Source of the DNA: Acidobacteria bacterium 13_1_20CM_3_53_8
GTDB lineage: Bacteria > Acidobacteriota > Blastocatellia > Pyrinomonadales > Pyrinomonadaceae
NCBI GenBank assembly: GCA_001920415.1
Contig: MNJR01000064.1
Span: 35,522-99,521, forward strand
DNA: 64,000 bases
Direction of reading: 5' to 3'
The translations under genes were made by a program, and so were the position numbers. The notes under the pieces were generated by a model that saw only the letters and a list, made by a program, of their open reading frames with translations, searched no databases and was not told the DNA's origin. Below, piece by piece: positions 17,400-24,196 of the stretch. The stretch's first letter is position 1. The number at the start of each line of letters is the position of its first letter.

Positions 17400-17465
17400 T
17401 TTTCAGTTTTCAGAAAGAAACGAAAAGCTCTTATCTGAAAACTGAAAACTAAAAACTGAAAACTG
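17383..17465. repeat. Inverted heptamer repeat, family A
   Basis: Same CAGTTTT/TAGTTTT units as at 4838, with complementary arms around a loop of about 20 nt. The left arm overlaps the arsN1 3' end and provides its TAG stop; the right arm ends 15 nt before the arsR ATG. Confidence 0.93.
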
Positions 17466-17480
17466 CGAACGGAGTGAGCG

Positions 17481-17870
17481 ATGGCGAGAGAATTTTCGAT
17501 GGAGACTTTTTTCAAGGCGCTGGCGGATAGAACTCGTCTGCGGCTGCTTCACCTGATGGGCGACGAAGAGTTGTGCGTCTGCTTCTTCGTGGAAGTGTTG
17601 AAGACGAATCAGCCGAAGATTTCGCGCCACCTGGCGTACCTGCGCAGGGCTGGCGTTGTCTCTGCGCGGCGCGAGGGCAAGTGGATGCACTATCGCGTGA
17701 CGGAGCCGCCGCACGAGCACGCCGCACGAATCTTCCGAGAGGTGCGCGTGTGGTTACGGGAAGAGCCTGAGATGCTGCGCGACCGCGCGCGTCTAGCCAA
17801 AGTTTGTTGTGCGCTGCAACCTCCAGTGCAACTCAGAAGCGCGCCAAGACCTGCAAGTTTTTCAGCTTAG
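17481..17870 (+). CDS. arsR: ArsR-family As(III)-responsive repressor
   Basis: Winged-helix repressor that leaves DNA when it binds arsenite or a trivalent organoarsenical. The 129-residue protein shows the wHTH (KISRHLAYLRRAGVV as recognition helix and GKWMHYRV as wing) and the metal site ELCVC with Cys32 and Cys34, placed as in classical ArsR. A further Cys pair (KVCCALQ, near residue 110) could be the third and fourth thiol, as in organoarsenical-selective relatives. GGAG precedes the ATG. It likely acts on the palindrome at 16794. Confidence 0.9.
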   Translation: MAREFSMETFFKALADRTRLRLLHLMGDEELCVCFFVEVLKTNQPKISRHLAYLRRAGVVSARREGKWMHYRVTEPPHEHAARIFREVRVWLREEPEMLRDRARLAKVCCALQPPVQLRSAPRPASFSA

Positions 17871-17902
17871 AGTTCAATTCAAGCAATAAACGAGCAATCA
17901 AT

Positions 17903-18037
17903 TCTTTGCGAGCTTAAGTATTTATCTTTGCGCCTTTGCGAGAACCATCAATTCTCTTGACACTTCAAGATTCATGAAAGTTGCAGTTTCTCGCAAAGGC
18001 GCAAAGGAAAGAGATAAGCTCGCAAAAAGATTTTGAG
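17903..18037. repeat. Inverted repeat, family D
   Basis: Left arm TTTGCGAGCTTAAG, ATCTTTGCGCCTTTGCGAGAA; right arm TTCTCGCAAAGGCGCAAAG, then AAGCTCGCAAA. It lies between convergent arsR and the phosphoesterase gene. Confidence 0.9.
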
Positions 18038-18071
18038 CTTTGGTCAGGGAGCTTTACTCGCGCTCTTAAGC

Positions 18072-18914
18072 TTATTCGGTTTTGCGTCTTAATTTGAGCA
18101 CGGCTATCTCTGGCCGTGCACCAAGACGAACGGGCAGGCCTATAGTCCCCGTGCCGCGCGAGACGTAAAGTTGAGTCCCGTCTCGTTGATATAGCCCGCG
18201 AATGTACTTCATCTCTTTGCCGAAGCGGGCGAGCGCACCCAATATGGGCAAGCTCACCTGACCGCCGTGCGTGTGACCGCTTAAGATTAGTGAAAAGTTT
18301 TTCGCTTCGGGAAGATCGAAGACGATGGGCTGATGAGATAGAAGCACTGAAGTTTTTTTCACATCCATTCCATAAGATGCACGAGGCCAGTCGGCTCCCG
18401 CCCATGACCAATCGTCAATGCCAGCGAGTTGCAGCACATCGCCGCCTCGTTTGATTTGCGTGTTCGCGTTGTTGAGTACGTTGATCTGTTTTTTTTCAAG
18501 AGAGAGCGCCGTCAATCGAGGGTCTGTGTTATGGTCGTGATTGCCCAGCACAGCCCAGACGCCTTCCGGTGCGCTTAATGCGCCGAGCGCTTCCGCGCAA
18601 GGCTCTATGTAGCGGCGATAAGCTGTAGTGTAATCGCCGGTCAAAGCTATAAGGTCTGGCCTTGTCGCCTGGGCCAACTCAACAACACGCCGCACCTCTT
18701 CAATGCCTACGATACGGCTGTGATGAATATCCGAGACCTGCGTTATGCGAAATCCGTCGAAGCCATCTGGCAGGTCGCGTATAAAAATGTCCGTCTCCGT
18801 CACTTCATAGTCGTGCGGCTCGACCAGGGTCGCGTATGCGGAAGTTGCAGACACGGCCACTAGCGGCGCTGCCACTAAGCTGCTCAAGAATCGTCTTCGC
18901 GTAAAACCAGCCAT
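18072..18914 (-). CDS. Tat-exported metallophosphoesterase (YkuE/YaeI-like)
   Basis: Calcineurin-type phosphoesterase with a two-metal site. Signatures in order are SDIHHS, GDYTT, GNHDHN, and SGHTHGGQ near the C-terminus, which matches the membrane-associated YkuE/YaeI/LpxG-like group, some of which cleave UDP-diacylglucosamine. The N-terminus FTRRRFLSSLVAAPLVA fits a twin-arginine signal. I chose ATG 18914 so that the twin arginines lie near the N-terminus; the frame extends to 18953. The substrate is unknown. Confidence 0.82.
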   Translation of the reverse strand: MAGFTRRRFLSSLVAAPLVAVSATSAYATLVEPHDYEVTETDIFIRDLPDGFDGFRITQVSDIHHSRIVGIEEVRRVVELAQATRPDLIALTGDYTTAYRRYIEPCAEALGALSAPEGVWAVLGNHDHNTDPRLTALSLEKKQINVLNNANTQIKRGGDVLQLAGIDDWSWAGADWPRASYGMDVKKTSVLLSHQPIVFDLPEAKNFSLILSGHTHGGQVSLPILGALARFGKEMKYIRGLYQRDGTQLYVSRGTGTIGLPVRLGARPEIAVLKLRRKTE

Positions 18915-18946
18915 CACGGAAGAAGATTGTAACACTGGTTCAAGCC

Positions 18947-18974
18947 TTGACAATCTCTACTCAGCAGTTAGAAT
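18947..18974 (+). promoter_or_regulatory. tRNA-Ser promoter
   Basis: TTGACA (18947-18952), a 16-nt spacer and TAGAAT (18969-18974), with the tRNA 5' end 17 nt further on. It is divergent from the phosphoesterase gene. Confidence 0.6.
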
Positions 18975-18991
18975 AATTTCCGGTCTTTAGG

Positions 18992-19082
18992 GGAGATGTG
19001 GCCGAGTGGCTGAAGGCGGCGGTTTGCTAAACCGTTAAGGGTCAAAAGCCCTTCACAGGTTCGAATCCTGTCATCTCCGCCA
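18992..19082 (+). tRNA. tRNA-Ser (GCU anticodon)
   Basis: Acceptor stem GGAGATG pairs with CATCTCC, discriminator G, and an encoded CCA end (19080-19082). The anticodon GCT is at 19026-19028 in a TTTGCTAAA loop. A long variable arm (AAGGGTCAAAAGCCCTT) and the T arm CAGGTTCGAATCCTG confirm the serine type. Confidence 0.97.
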
Positions 19083-19238
19083 TAATTTTTCTGAAAAAAG
19101 CGAACGGGCTGCTTGATTCAAGCCGAAGAGATCAGGTAGCCCGTCTCTCTTTACGCGTGCGCCGGTCACGCTTCGCGGCCTTGCGCGTCCGAGCCAAAAG
19201 CGTCTAAAACATTCCGGTCTCGAATTCTCCTCAAAAAA

Positions 19239-19385
19239 CAGATGTAAGAAAAGTCTGGAGTCTGAGGTCAAAAGCAAATGGCTGGTAGCTGACAGCTATT
19301 AGCTATCAGCTCCTTATCTTCTGACTCCAGACTCTAGACTCCAGACTCCAGACTTTCTACTATCATCTGACATCCAGTATCCGCT
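19239..19385. repeat. Inverted heptamer repeat, GACTCCA family with nested hairpin
   Basis: Outer arms AGTCTGGAGTCTGA and four tandem GACTCYA heptamers; the inner part is CTGGTAGCTGACAGCTATTAGC with its own complement. Flanks AGATGT and ACATCT-like sequence recall the copy at 2377. It lies between the tRNA and the DUF421 gene. Confidence 0.85.
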
Positions 19386-19415
19386 TTTTCAATACGCCGT
19401 AAGGAGAAACACGAA

Positions 19416-20012
19416 ATGTTTCCTGTGCTATGGAGTAATCAGACGTTGCCGGACATGTTCAACCTCGCGCTGCCCATCGCCGAAAAGATGCTGCGCCCAG
19501 CTATCGTCTACGTTTTTTTGGTCGTTGTGCTCAGAATATTCGGCAAGCGCGAGTTGGCACAACTGAACCCGTTCGATCTGGTGGTGCTGTTGTCGCTATC
19601 GAACACAGTGCAGAACGCAATCATTGGCGACGACAACTCTGTGACGGGCGGTATGCTCGGCGCGTTCACGCTGCTACTTATCAACTACCTTGTGGTACGC
19701 TTCCTCTTCAAGCACCGCCGCCTTGACCAATTCGTCGAAGGCAAGCCGACGACTTTGATAGAGAACGGGCGCTTGCGCAAGAAGGCATTGGCGAAGGAGC
19801 TTTTGACCGAGTCGGAGCTATTGACGGTCGCGCACCGGCAGGGCTTTACGAGCACAAAAGACGTGGAGCTTTGCGTGCTCGAACCCGGCGGCACGTTCTT
19901 CCTGCAAGGCAAACAGCCGCCCCTCGCCGAGCAGCGCCACAAAGAACTATCTGAGAAATTGGACGAACTAGCTCGCATGATCGCAGAGATAAAGAAGGAG
20001 AAAAGCGGGTAA
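19416..20012 (+). CDS. DUF421 (YetF/YdfS-like) membrane protein
   Basis: 198 residues: three membrane helices in the first 95, including LRPAIVYVFLVVVLRIFGKREL and the conserved NPFDLVVLLSLSNTVQNAIIGDD region, followed by a soluble domain (VEGKPTTLIENGRL, LTESELLTVAHRQGF). These are the hallmarks of the DUF421 family, linked in Bacillus to spores and envelope but without a defined reaction. AAGGAG precedes the ATG. The stop codon is at the edge of a repeat element. Confidence 0.9.
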   Translation: MFPVLWSNQTLPDMFNLALPIAEKMLRPAIVYVFLVVVLRIFGKRELAQLNPFDLVVLLSLSNTVQNAIIGDDNSVTGGMLGAFTLLLINYLVVRFLFKHRRLDQFVEGKPTTLIENGRLRKKALAKELLTESELLTVAHRQGFTSTKDVELCVLEPGGTFFLQGKQPPLAEQRHKELSEKLDELARMIAEIKKEKSG

Positions 20013-20081
20013 ATGGTAAATGGTGAATGGTAAATAGAAGACTGCTTTTCACTATTTACCATTCACCATTTACCATTTACC
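20009..20081. repeat. Inverted heptamer repeat (GTAAATG/GTGAATG units)
   Basis: Four 7-mers GTAAATG, GTAAATG, GTGAATG, GTAAATA, a short loop, then the complement. It fills the gap between the DUF421 gene and gltX and begins inside the DUF421 stop. Confidence 0.93.
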
Positions 20082-20093
20082 TTCTCATCACTT

Positions 20094-21587
20094 ATGTCTG
20101 TCCGCGTTCGTTTCGCACCATCGCCGACGGGTTATCTGCATATTGGGGCTGCGCGCTCGGCGCTTTTCAACTGGCTATATGCGCGCCACATGGGCGGCAA
20201 GTTTCTGCTTCGGATTGAAGACACAGACTTGCAGCGCTCAACCGATGAATCAACGCGCTCGATTCTTGAAGGGCTTGCGTGGCTCGGTCTGGATTACGAC
20301 GAGGAGTTGGTCTTTCAGTCGGACAATGCGCCGAAGCATAGAGCGGCAGCGTTGCGTCTTATTGAAGAAGGAAGGGCTTACAGGGATTTCACGCCAAAGG
20401 CCGAGCGCACGGACTCGAACATCAAGCAGGAGATTGCCGAGCGTGCGCGCGCACACTCCGCGACAGGCTTTGATCATCGCAGCAATCCTTTTCGTGATCT
20501 ATCGAAAGAGGAATCCGACCGCCGCGCCGCAGCGGGCGAACCTTTCGCTGTTCGTTTGAAAGTTCCGCGTGAAGGCTCATCTAGATTCACGGACGCCGTT
20601 TATGGCGAACAGGAGCGCGACTTTTCAGAGATTGAAGATTTGGTGCTGCTGCGGTCTGATAGTCACCCACTCTACAATCTATCGGTTGTGCTTGACGACA
20701 TAGAGATGGGCATCACGGATGTGATTCGCGGGCAAGACCACCTGACCAACACGCACAAGCAGGTTCTGATTTATGATGCTTTGGGCGCGCGCGTGCCACG
20801 CTTTGCTCATCTTCCGCTCATACTCGCGCCGAACAAAGCTAAGCTCTCGAAACGAAAGCACGGCGAGGTCGTTAGTCTCACAACTTACCGCGACCGTGGA
20901 TTCGTGCCCGCAGCTTTCAGAAATTTTCTGGCTCTACTGGGCTGGTCGCCGCCCGAAGGCAAAGAAATAATGACGAAGGAAGAGATGATCGAAAACTTTT
21001 CGTTAGAAGCGATAGGCCGCGCCAACGCCGTCTTCAACTTCAGCGAAACAGACCCGCGACAATGGACTGACGCGAAAGCCATCTGGATGAACGCGGAGTA
21101 CATTCGCACTATGCCCATGCAGGATTTGCTGCCAATGGTTCGCGCAGAGTTGGAATCTAGCAAGCTCTGGCGAGATGAGTATGCGGATGAGAAGCAAGCG
21201 TGGTTCGAGAAAACAGTTGACCTGATTCGCCAGCGCTTCTTCACGCTCAAAGATTTTTCGGGACAGGGGCGCGCATACTTCGCTGACGATTTCGAGATGG
21301 ACGAAGCGGCTGTGAAGAAGAATTTGAAGAAGGAGCCGCGATTGAAAGAGCTTCTGCCTGCTCTGGCTGAACGCATGGAAAAGGTAGAGCCTTTCACGGT
21401 CGAGACCAGCGAGGCTGCGCTCAGAGATTTTGCGGAAAGTACGGGCGTCAAAGCCGGGCTATTAATCAACGCCGCGCGCACGGCTCTCACAGGCCAATCG
21501 GTCGGCCCGTCAATGTTCGATGTGTTCGCAGCCATAGGGCGCGAGCGATCAGCCCAACGATTACGACGCGCCGCAGAGATTATATAA
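20094..21587 (+). CDS. gltX: Glutamate--tRNA ligase
   Basis: Charges tRNA-Glu (or both Glu and Gln tRNAs if non-discriminating) with ATP. The 497-residue class I synthetase has the HIGH-type motif PSPTGYLHIGAARSALFNW at the N-terminus, the KMSKS-type motif KLSKRKHG (about residues 243-250), and an anticodon-binding helical C-domain. The start lies 13 nt after the repeat element with no Shine-Dalgarno sequence between them. Confidence 0.97.
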   Translation: MSVRVRFAPSPTGYLHIGAARSALFNWLYARHMGGKFLLRIEDTDLQRSTDESTRSILEGLAWLGLDYDEELVFQSDNAPKHRAAALRLIEEGRAYRDFTPKAERTDSNIKQEIAERARAHSATGFDHRSNPFRDLSKEESDRRAAAGEPFAVRLKVPREGSSRFTDAVYGEQERDFSEIEDLVLLRSDSHPLYNLSVVLDDIEMGITDVIRGQDHLTNTHKQVLIYDALGARVPRFAHLPLILAPNKAKLSKRKHGEVVSLTTYRDRGFVPAAFRNFLALLGWSPPEGKEIMTKEEMIENFSLEAIGRANAVFNFSETDPRQWTDAKAIWMNAEYIRTMPMQDLLPMVRAELESSKLWRDEYADEKQAWFEKTVDLIRQRFFTLKDFSGQGRAYFADDFEMDEAAVKKNLKKEPRLKELLPALAERMEKVEPFTVETSEAALRDFAESTGVKAGLLINAARTALTGQSVGPSMFDVFAAIGRERSAQRLRRAAEII

Positions 21588-21588
21588 A

Positions 21589-21745
21589 GCAGTGACGAGT
21601 GACAAGTGACAAGCAAGAAAGAATTTTTAATCTTTAATTTAAATTTTCAGTTTATAGAGATAAGCTGATTGCTTTCTCTTATTAATCTGAATAAAAAATT
21701 AAAAGTATTTCCTGCTCGTCACTTGTCACTTGTCACTCGTCACTG
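21589..21745. repeat. Inverted heptamer repeat (GTGACAA/GTGACGA units)
   Basis: Three 7-mers at each end (AGTGACGAGTGACAAGTGAC and its complement) around an AT-rich centre that also pairs partly with itself. It starts 2 nt after the gltX stop. Confidence 0.92.
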
Positions 21746-21762
21746 CTCTTAGGAGGTTATTA

Positions 21763-22428
21763 ATGCTGAAAAGATTTCTCTTCATCATAGTGCTATTTCT
21801 CGTGTCAGCATCGCTGTGCATGGCGCAAACTGAGAATGCAAACGTGACGACTACGCGCCAGCGCACGACCACAACGAGACGCGCCGGACAGAACACCGTA
21901 GCGCAGCCGACGCAACAACCCGCCCAAACGCACGCGCGCACGTCATCAACCAACCAGAGCAATGCGGGCGCTAGCGACCCAACGTCGCGCGGCGTGCTCG
22001 CAGCATTCAACGCGCTGCTCGAAGGCATTCGTCATAGTGATGTCAACGCGGTGGCGAACGCTTACTGGAACTCGCCGCAATTGATACTCTTTAACAACAA
22101 CGGCTCGGTCACGCGCGGATGGGAAACCATGCGCGCCAATCGAGCAAGTTCTTATCCGAACATTCATGACGTTAAATTGGACGTGCGCGATCTGCGCGTG
22201 ACTATGCTGGGGCGCGACGGCGCGCTCGTCACCTGTCTCTGGACGCAAACGCAAACCGCTAACGGCCAATCCGAGACCGCTTCGGGTCGCATGACGCTCG
22301 TCTTCAAGCGCATAGGCAACTCTTGGAAAGCCGTTCACCTGCACACCTCGCCCGACAAGCCCAGTCAATCGAACGTGCTCCCTTCAGAGCGTACAACTCA
22401 ACCGAACACTCCGCAGCAACCTGATTAA
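21763..22428 (+). CDS. Secreted NTF2-like (SnoaL/DUF4440) protein
   Basis: 221 residues. A signal peptide (MLKRFLFIIVLFLVSASLCMAQ) is followed by a Thr/Arg/Gln-rich linker and a 120-residue cone-fold domain: LAAFNALLEGIRHSDVNAVANAYW, then ILFNNNGSVTRGWETMR, and a terminal beta sheet with RMTLVFKRIGNSWKAVHLHTS. The family includes small-ligand binders and isomerases; the role here is unknown. AGGAGG just upstream of ATG 21763 fixes the start. A paralogue of the same layout lies at 28314. Confidence 0.82.
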   Translation: MLKRFLFIIVLFLVSASLCMAQTENANVTTTRQRTTTTRRAGQNTVAQPTQQPAQTHARTSSTNQSNAGASDPTSRGVLAAFNALLEGIRHSDVNAVANAYWNSPQLILFNNNGSVTRGWETMRANRASSYPNIHDVKLDVRDLRVTMLGRDGALVTCLWTQTQTANGQSETASGRMTLVFKRIGNSWKAVHLHTSPDKPSQSNVLPSERTTQPNTPQQPD

Positions 22429-22455
22429 AGAAGAGAGCAAAACCTTTTCTCAGAT

Positions 22456-22511
22456 GAGAATAGAAAAGCCTGCTTGAAGAAGATCGGTCAAGCAGGCTTT
22501 TTCTATTCTTA
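22456..22511 (+). terminator. Rho-independent terminator of the NTF2-like gene
   Basis: Long stem AGAATAGAAAAGCCTGCTTGA with its complement and a TTTTTCTATTCTT end, 28 nt after the stop codon. Confidence 0.85.
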
Positions 22512-22524
22512 AGATACTGTCACT

Positions 22525-22759
22525 TGAAAAGAGAAGAACCGCTCACACGAACGTTCGTGCGTGAGCGGTTCTCCGGTGAACTGTTGGGATTGACCTTGTA
22601 GCTGCTCTGTGCGGCCTACATTGGAAGGAGGCGCTACACAGTGAACCTACTCGGAAAGACAATCCGAACAATCTCGAATTATCTGAAGTAGGCTAGGTCT
22701 CAGCCACCTCACTGTGATTAAAACTCATATATTTTTGGATCACCTCCTTTCCAGTGTTA
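22525..22759 (-). ncRNA. Candidate small RNA with perfect Shine-Dalgarno sequence and internal anti-SD
   Basis: A gap of 360 bp between the NTF2-like gene and hutI holds, on the minus strand, a promoter, then AAAGGAGGTGATCC (22738-22751), which complements the whole 3' tail of 16S rRNA. Six nucleotides later come ATG and an 11-codon frame (MSFNHSEVAET, stop at 22700-22702 region). Downstream, CCTCCTTCCA (22623-22632) can pair with the SD; inside, CACAGTGA/TCACTGTG, CCTACT/AGTAGG and AGATAAT/ATTGTCT stack into one long interrupted hairpin. A terminator ends it. It may be a leader peptide, a ribosome-binding RNA or a 6S-like RNA. I do not recognise the class. Confidence 0.5.
22535..22572 (-). 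terminator. Rho-independent terminator of the small RNA
   Basis: 12-bp stem AGAACCGCTCAC / GTGAGCGGTTCT with an inner ACGAACGTTCGT palindrome; on the minus strand it is followed by TCTCTTTT. Confidence 0.75.
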
Positions 22760-22765
22760 CTTTAG

Positions 22766-22794
22766 ATAATAAATGACAATCGGTTGTGCGTCAA
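22766..22794 (-). promoter_or_regulatory. Near-consensus promoter of the small RNA
   Basis: Minus strand TTGACG (22789-22794), exactly 17 nt, then TATTAT (22766-22771). The -35 box overlaps the last codons of hutI, so this RNA is transcribed separately from hutI. Confidence 0.65.
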
Positions 22795-24062
22795 GAACTT
22801 ATTTTGCCCTGAAATGTTGTGCCACGTCGGAAAGATAAACGCCCTCCAACGTAAACAGCTTCCGCGTGCTCAAGGCCGAAGAAGTAGCCTATCTCTCTGA
22901 AATCATCGCAATCGTGAATGACGAAATCCGCACGCTTCCCTGCTTCCAATGAGCCTATCTGGTCGCCTAGATTGAGACTGTAAGCGGCGTTGATTGTGGC
23001 GGCTGTGATTGCTTCGGCGGGCATCATCTTCATCTGTGTAGAGGCGAGCGAGAGAACCATTTGCATGGAAGTGGTTGGAGACGAGCCGGGATTGAAATCT
23101 GTAGCAAGCACTACAGCAAGCCCCGCATCAATCATCTCGCGCGCCGCCGGGTAACGATTTAGTCCCAGAGCATAGACGGAAGCAGGAAGAAGCACGGGCT
23201 GAACGCCAGCACTTTTAAGCGCGGCGATGCCTTTCGCGTCTGTGTGTTCAAGATGATCTGCGGTCGTCGAGCCGAGTTCCGCTGCGAGTTGTGCGCCGCC
23301 CGAAAGAGAGAGTTGATCAGCGTGAAGGCGAAGCCCCATTCCATGACAGCGCGCGGCTGATAGTATGCGCCAAGCTTCATCTGTGGTGAAAACTTTTTCT
23401 TCGCAGAACACATCGCAGTATTCCGCAAGATGCTCCCCGGCAACGGCGGGCAGCATCTCTTCTATTATGAGCGCGACATATTGCTCGCGCCGCGCGCTGT
23501 ACTCTTCAGGCACATCGTGAGCGCCCAAAAATGTAGGCACAAACCCGAGCGCTGTTTCCTCATTCAACTTTTTAATCGCCCGCAGGATTTTCAACTCATC
23601 TTCGAGCGAAAGGCCGTAGCCGGATTTCGCCTCAACGGTCGTCGTGCCGCCGCGCAGAAACCATTCGCTATATTTTTTCCCAGCCTCAACCAATTCATTC
23701 AATGCAGCGCCGCGCGTGCGCCTCACAGTTGATTTAATTCCGCCGCCACGCGCAGCTATCTCTTGATAAGTCGCGCCGCTCGCTCGCATCTCGTATTCGT
23801 CCGCACGCGTTCCAGCGAAGACCATGTGCGTGTGCGCGTCAACAAAGCCGGGCATCACGACTCGTTTGCGCGCGTCCAGAACTTCGCAGTCCTGTTCAAT
23901 CAGGGCTTCTATCTCGCTTCGCTTACCTACGCGAACTATGCGACCGTCGCGCACGATCATCGCGCCGTCCTCAATTATCGAAAGCTCGCGCATCTCCCCA
24001 AAACGGCGCGGACGCGCTTCCCCTTTGAGCGTTACAAGTTGTGAGCAGCCGACGACGAACAT
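22791..24062 (-). CDS. hutI: Imidazolonepropionase
   Basis: Third step of histidine breakdown: hydrolyses imidazolonepropionate to formiminoglutamate. The 423-residue amidohydrolase carries the metal motif [10 protein letters not shown] (about residues 75-84), [41 protein letters not shown] and [12 protein letters not shown], all specific to HutI. No other hut genes are adjacent. GTCGGCTGCTCACAACTTG upstream encodes the usual N-terminus, so the start is sound. Confidence 0.96.
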   Translation of the reverse strand: MFVVGCSQLVTLKGEARPRRFGEMRELSIIEDGAMIVRDGRIVRVGKRSEIEALIEQDCEVLDARKRVVMPGFVDAHTHMVFAGTRADEYEMRASGATYQEIAARGGGIKSTVRRTRGAALNELVEAGKKYSEWFLRGGTTTVEAKSGYGLSLEDELKILRAIKKLNEETALGFVPTFLGAHDVPEEYSARREQYVALIIEEMLPAVAGEHLAEYCDVFCEEKVFTTDEAWRILSAARCHGMGLRLHADQLSLSGGAQLAAELGSTTADHLEHTDAKGIAALKSAGVQPVLLPASVYALGLNRYPAAREMIDAGLAVVLATDFNPGSSPTTSMQMVLSLASTQMKMMPAEAITAATINAAYSLNLGDQIGSLEAGKRADFVIHDCDDFREIGYFFGLEHAEAVYVGGRLSFRRGTTFQGKISS

Positions 24063-24193
24063 AAAGAGTCTGGAGTCAGACTGGATTTGCGATTTTGGAT
24101 TTGCGATTTTCGATTGGATAAGAAACGAGCTTTAATTCTTTTGTCCTCTTCCAATCGAAAATCCAAAATCGCAAATCGAAAATTCTTCTGGCT
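24063..24193. repeat. Inverted repeat, family B (GATTTTG/GATTTGC units)
   Basis: Outer AGTCTGGAGTCAGA; inner GATTTTGGATTTGCGATTTTCGATT and its complement around a 40-nt centre. It fills the gap between hutI and the S9 peptidase gene, both on the minus strand. Confidence 0.88.
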
Positions 24194-24196
24194 GTT

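Noticed and set aside
22690..22725. TPP riboswitch (CTGAGA in the minus-strand small RNA)
   Set aside because: The second conserved part (ACCTGATC-type) and the three-way junction are absent, and no thiamine gene follows.
22738..22751. Remnant of a 16S rRNA 3' end (GGATCACCTCCTTT on the plus strand)
   Set aside because: Nothing upstream resembles helix 44/45 of 16S rRNA; on the minus strand the same bases read as a full Shine-Dalgarno sequence behind a promoter.
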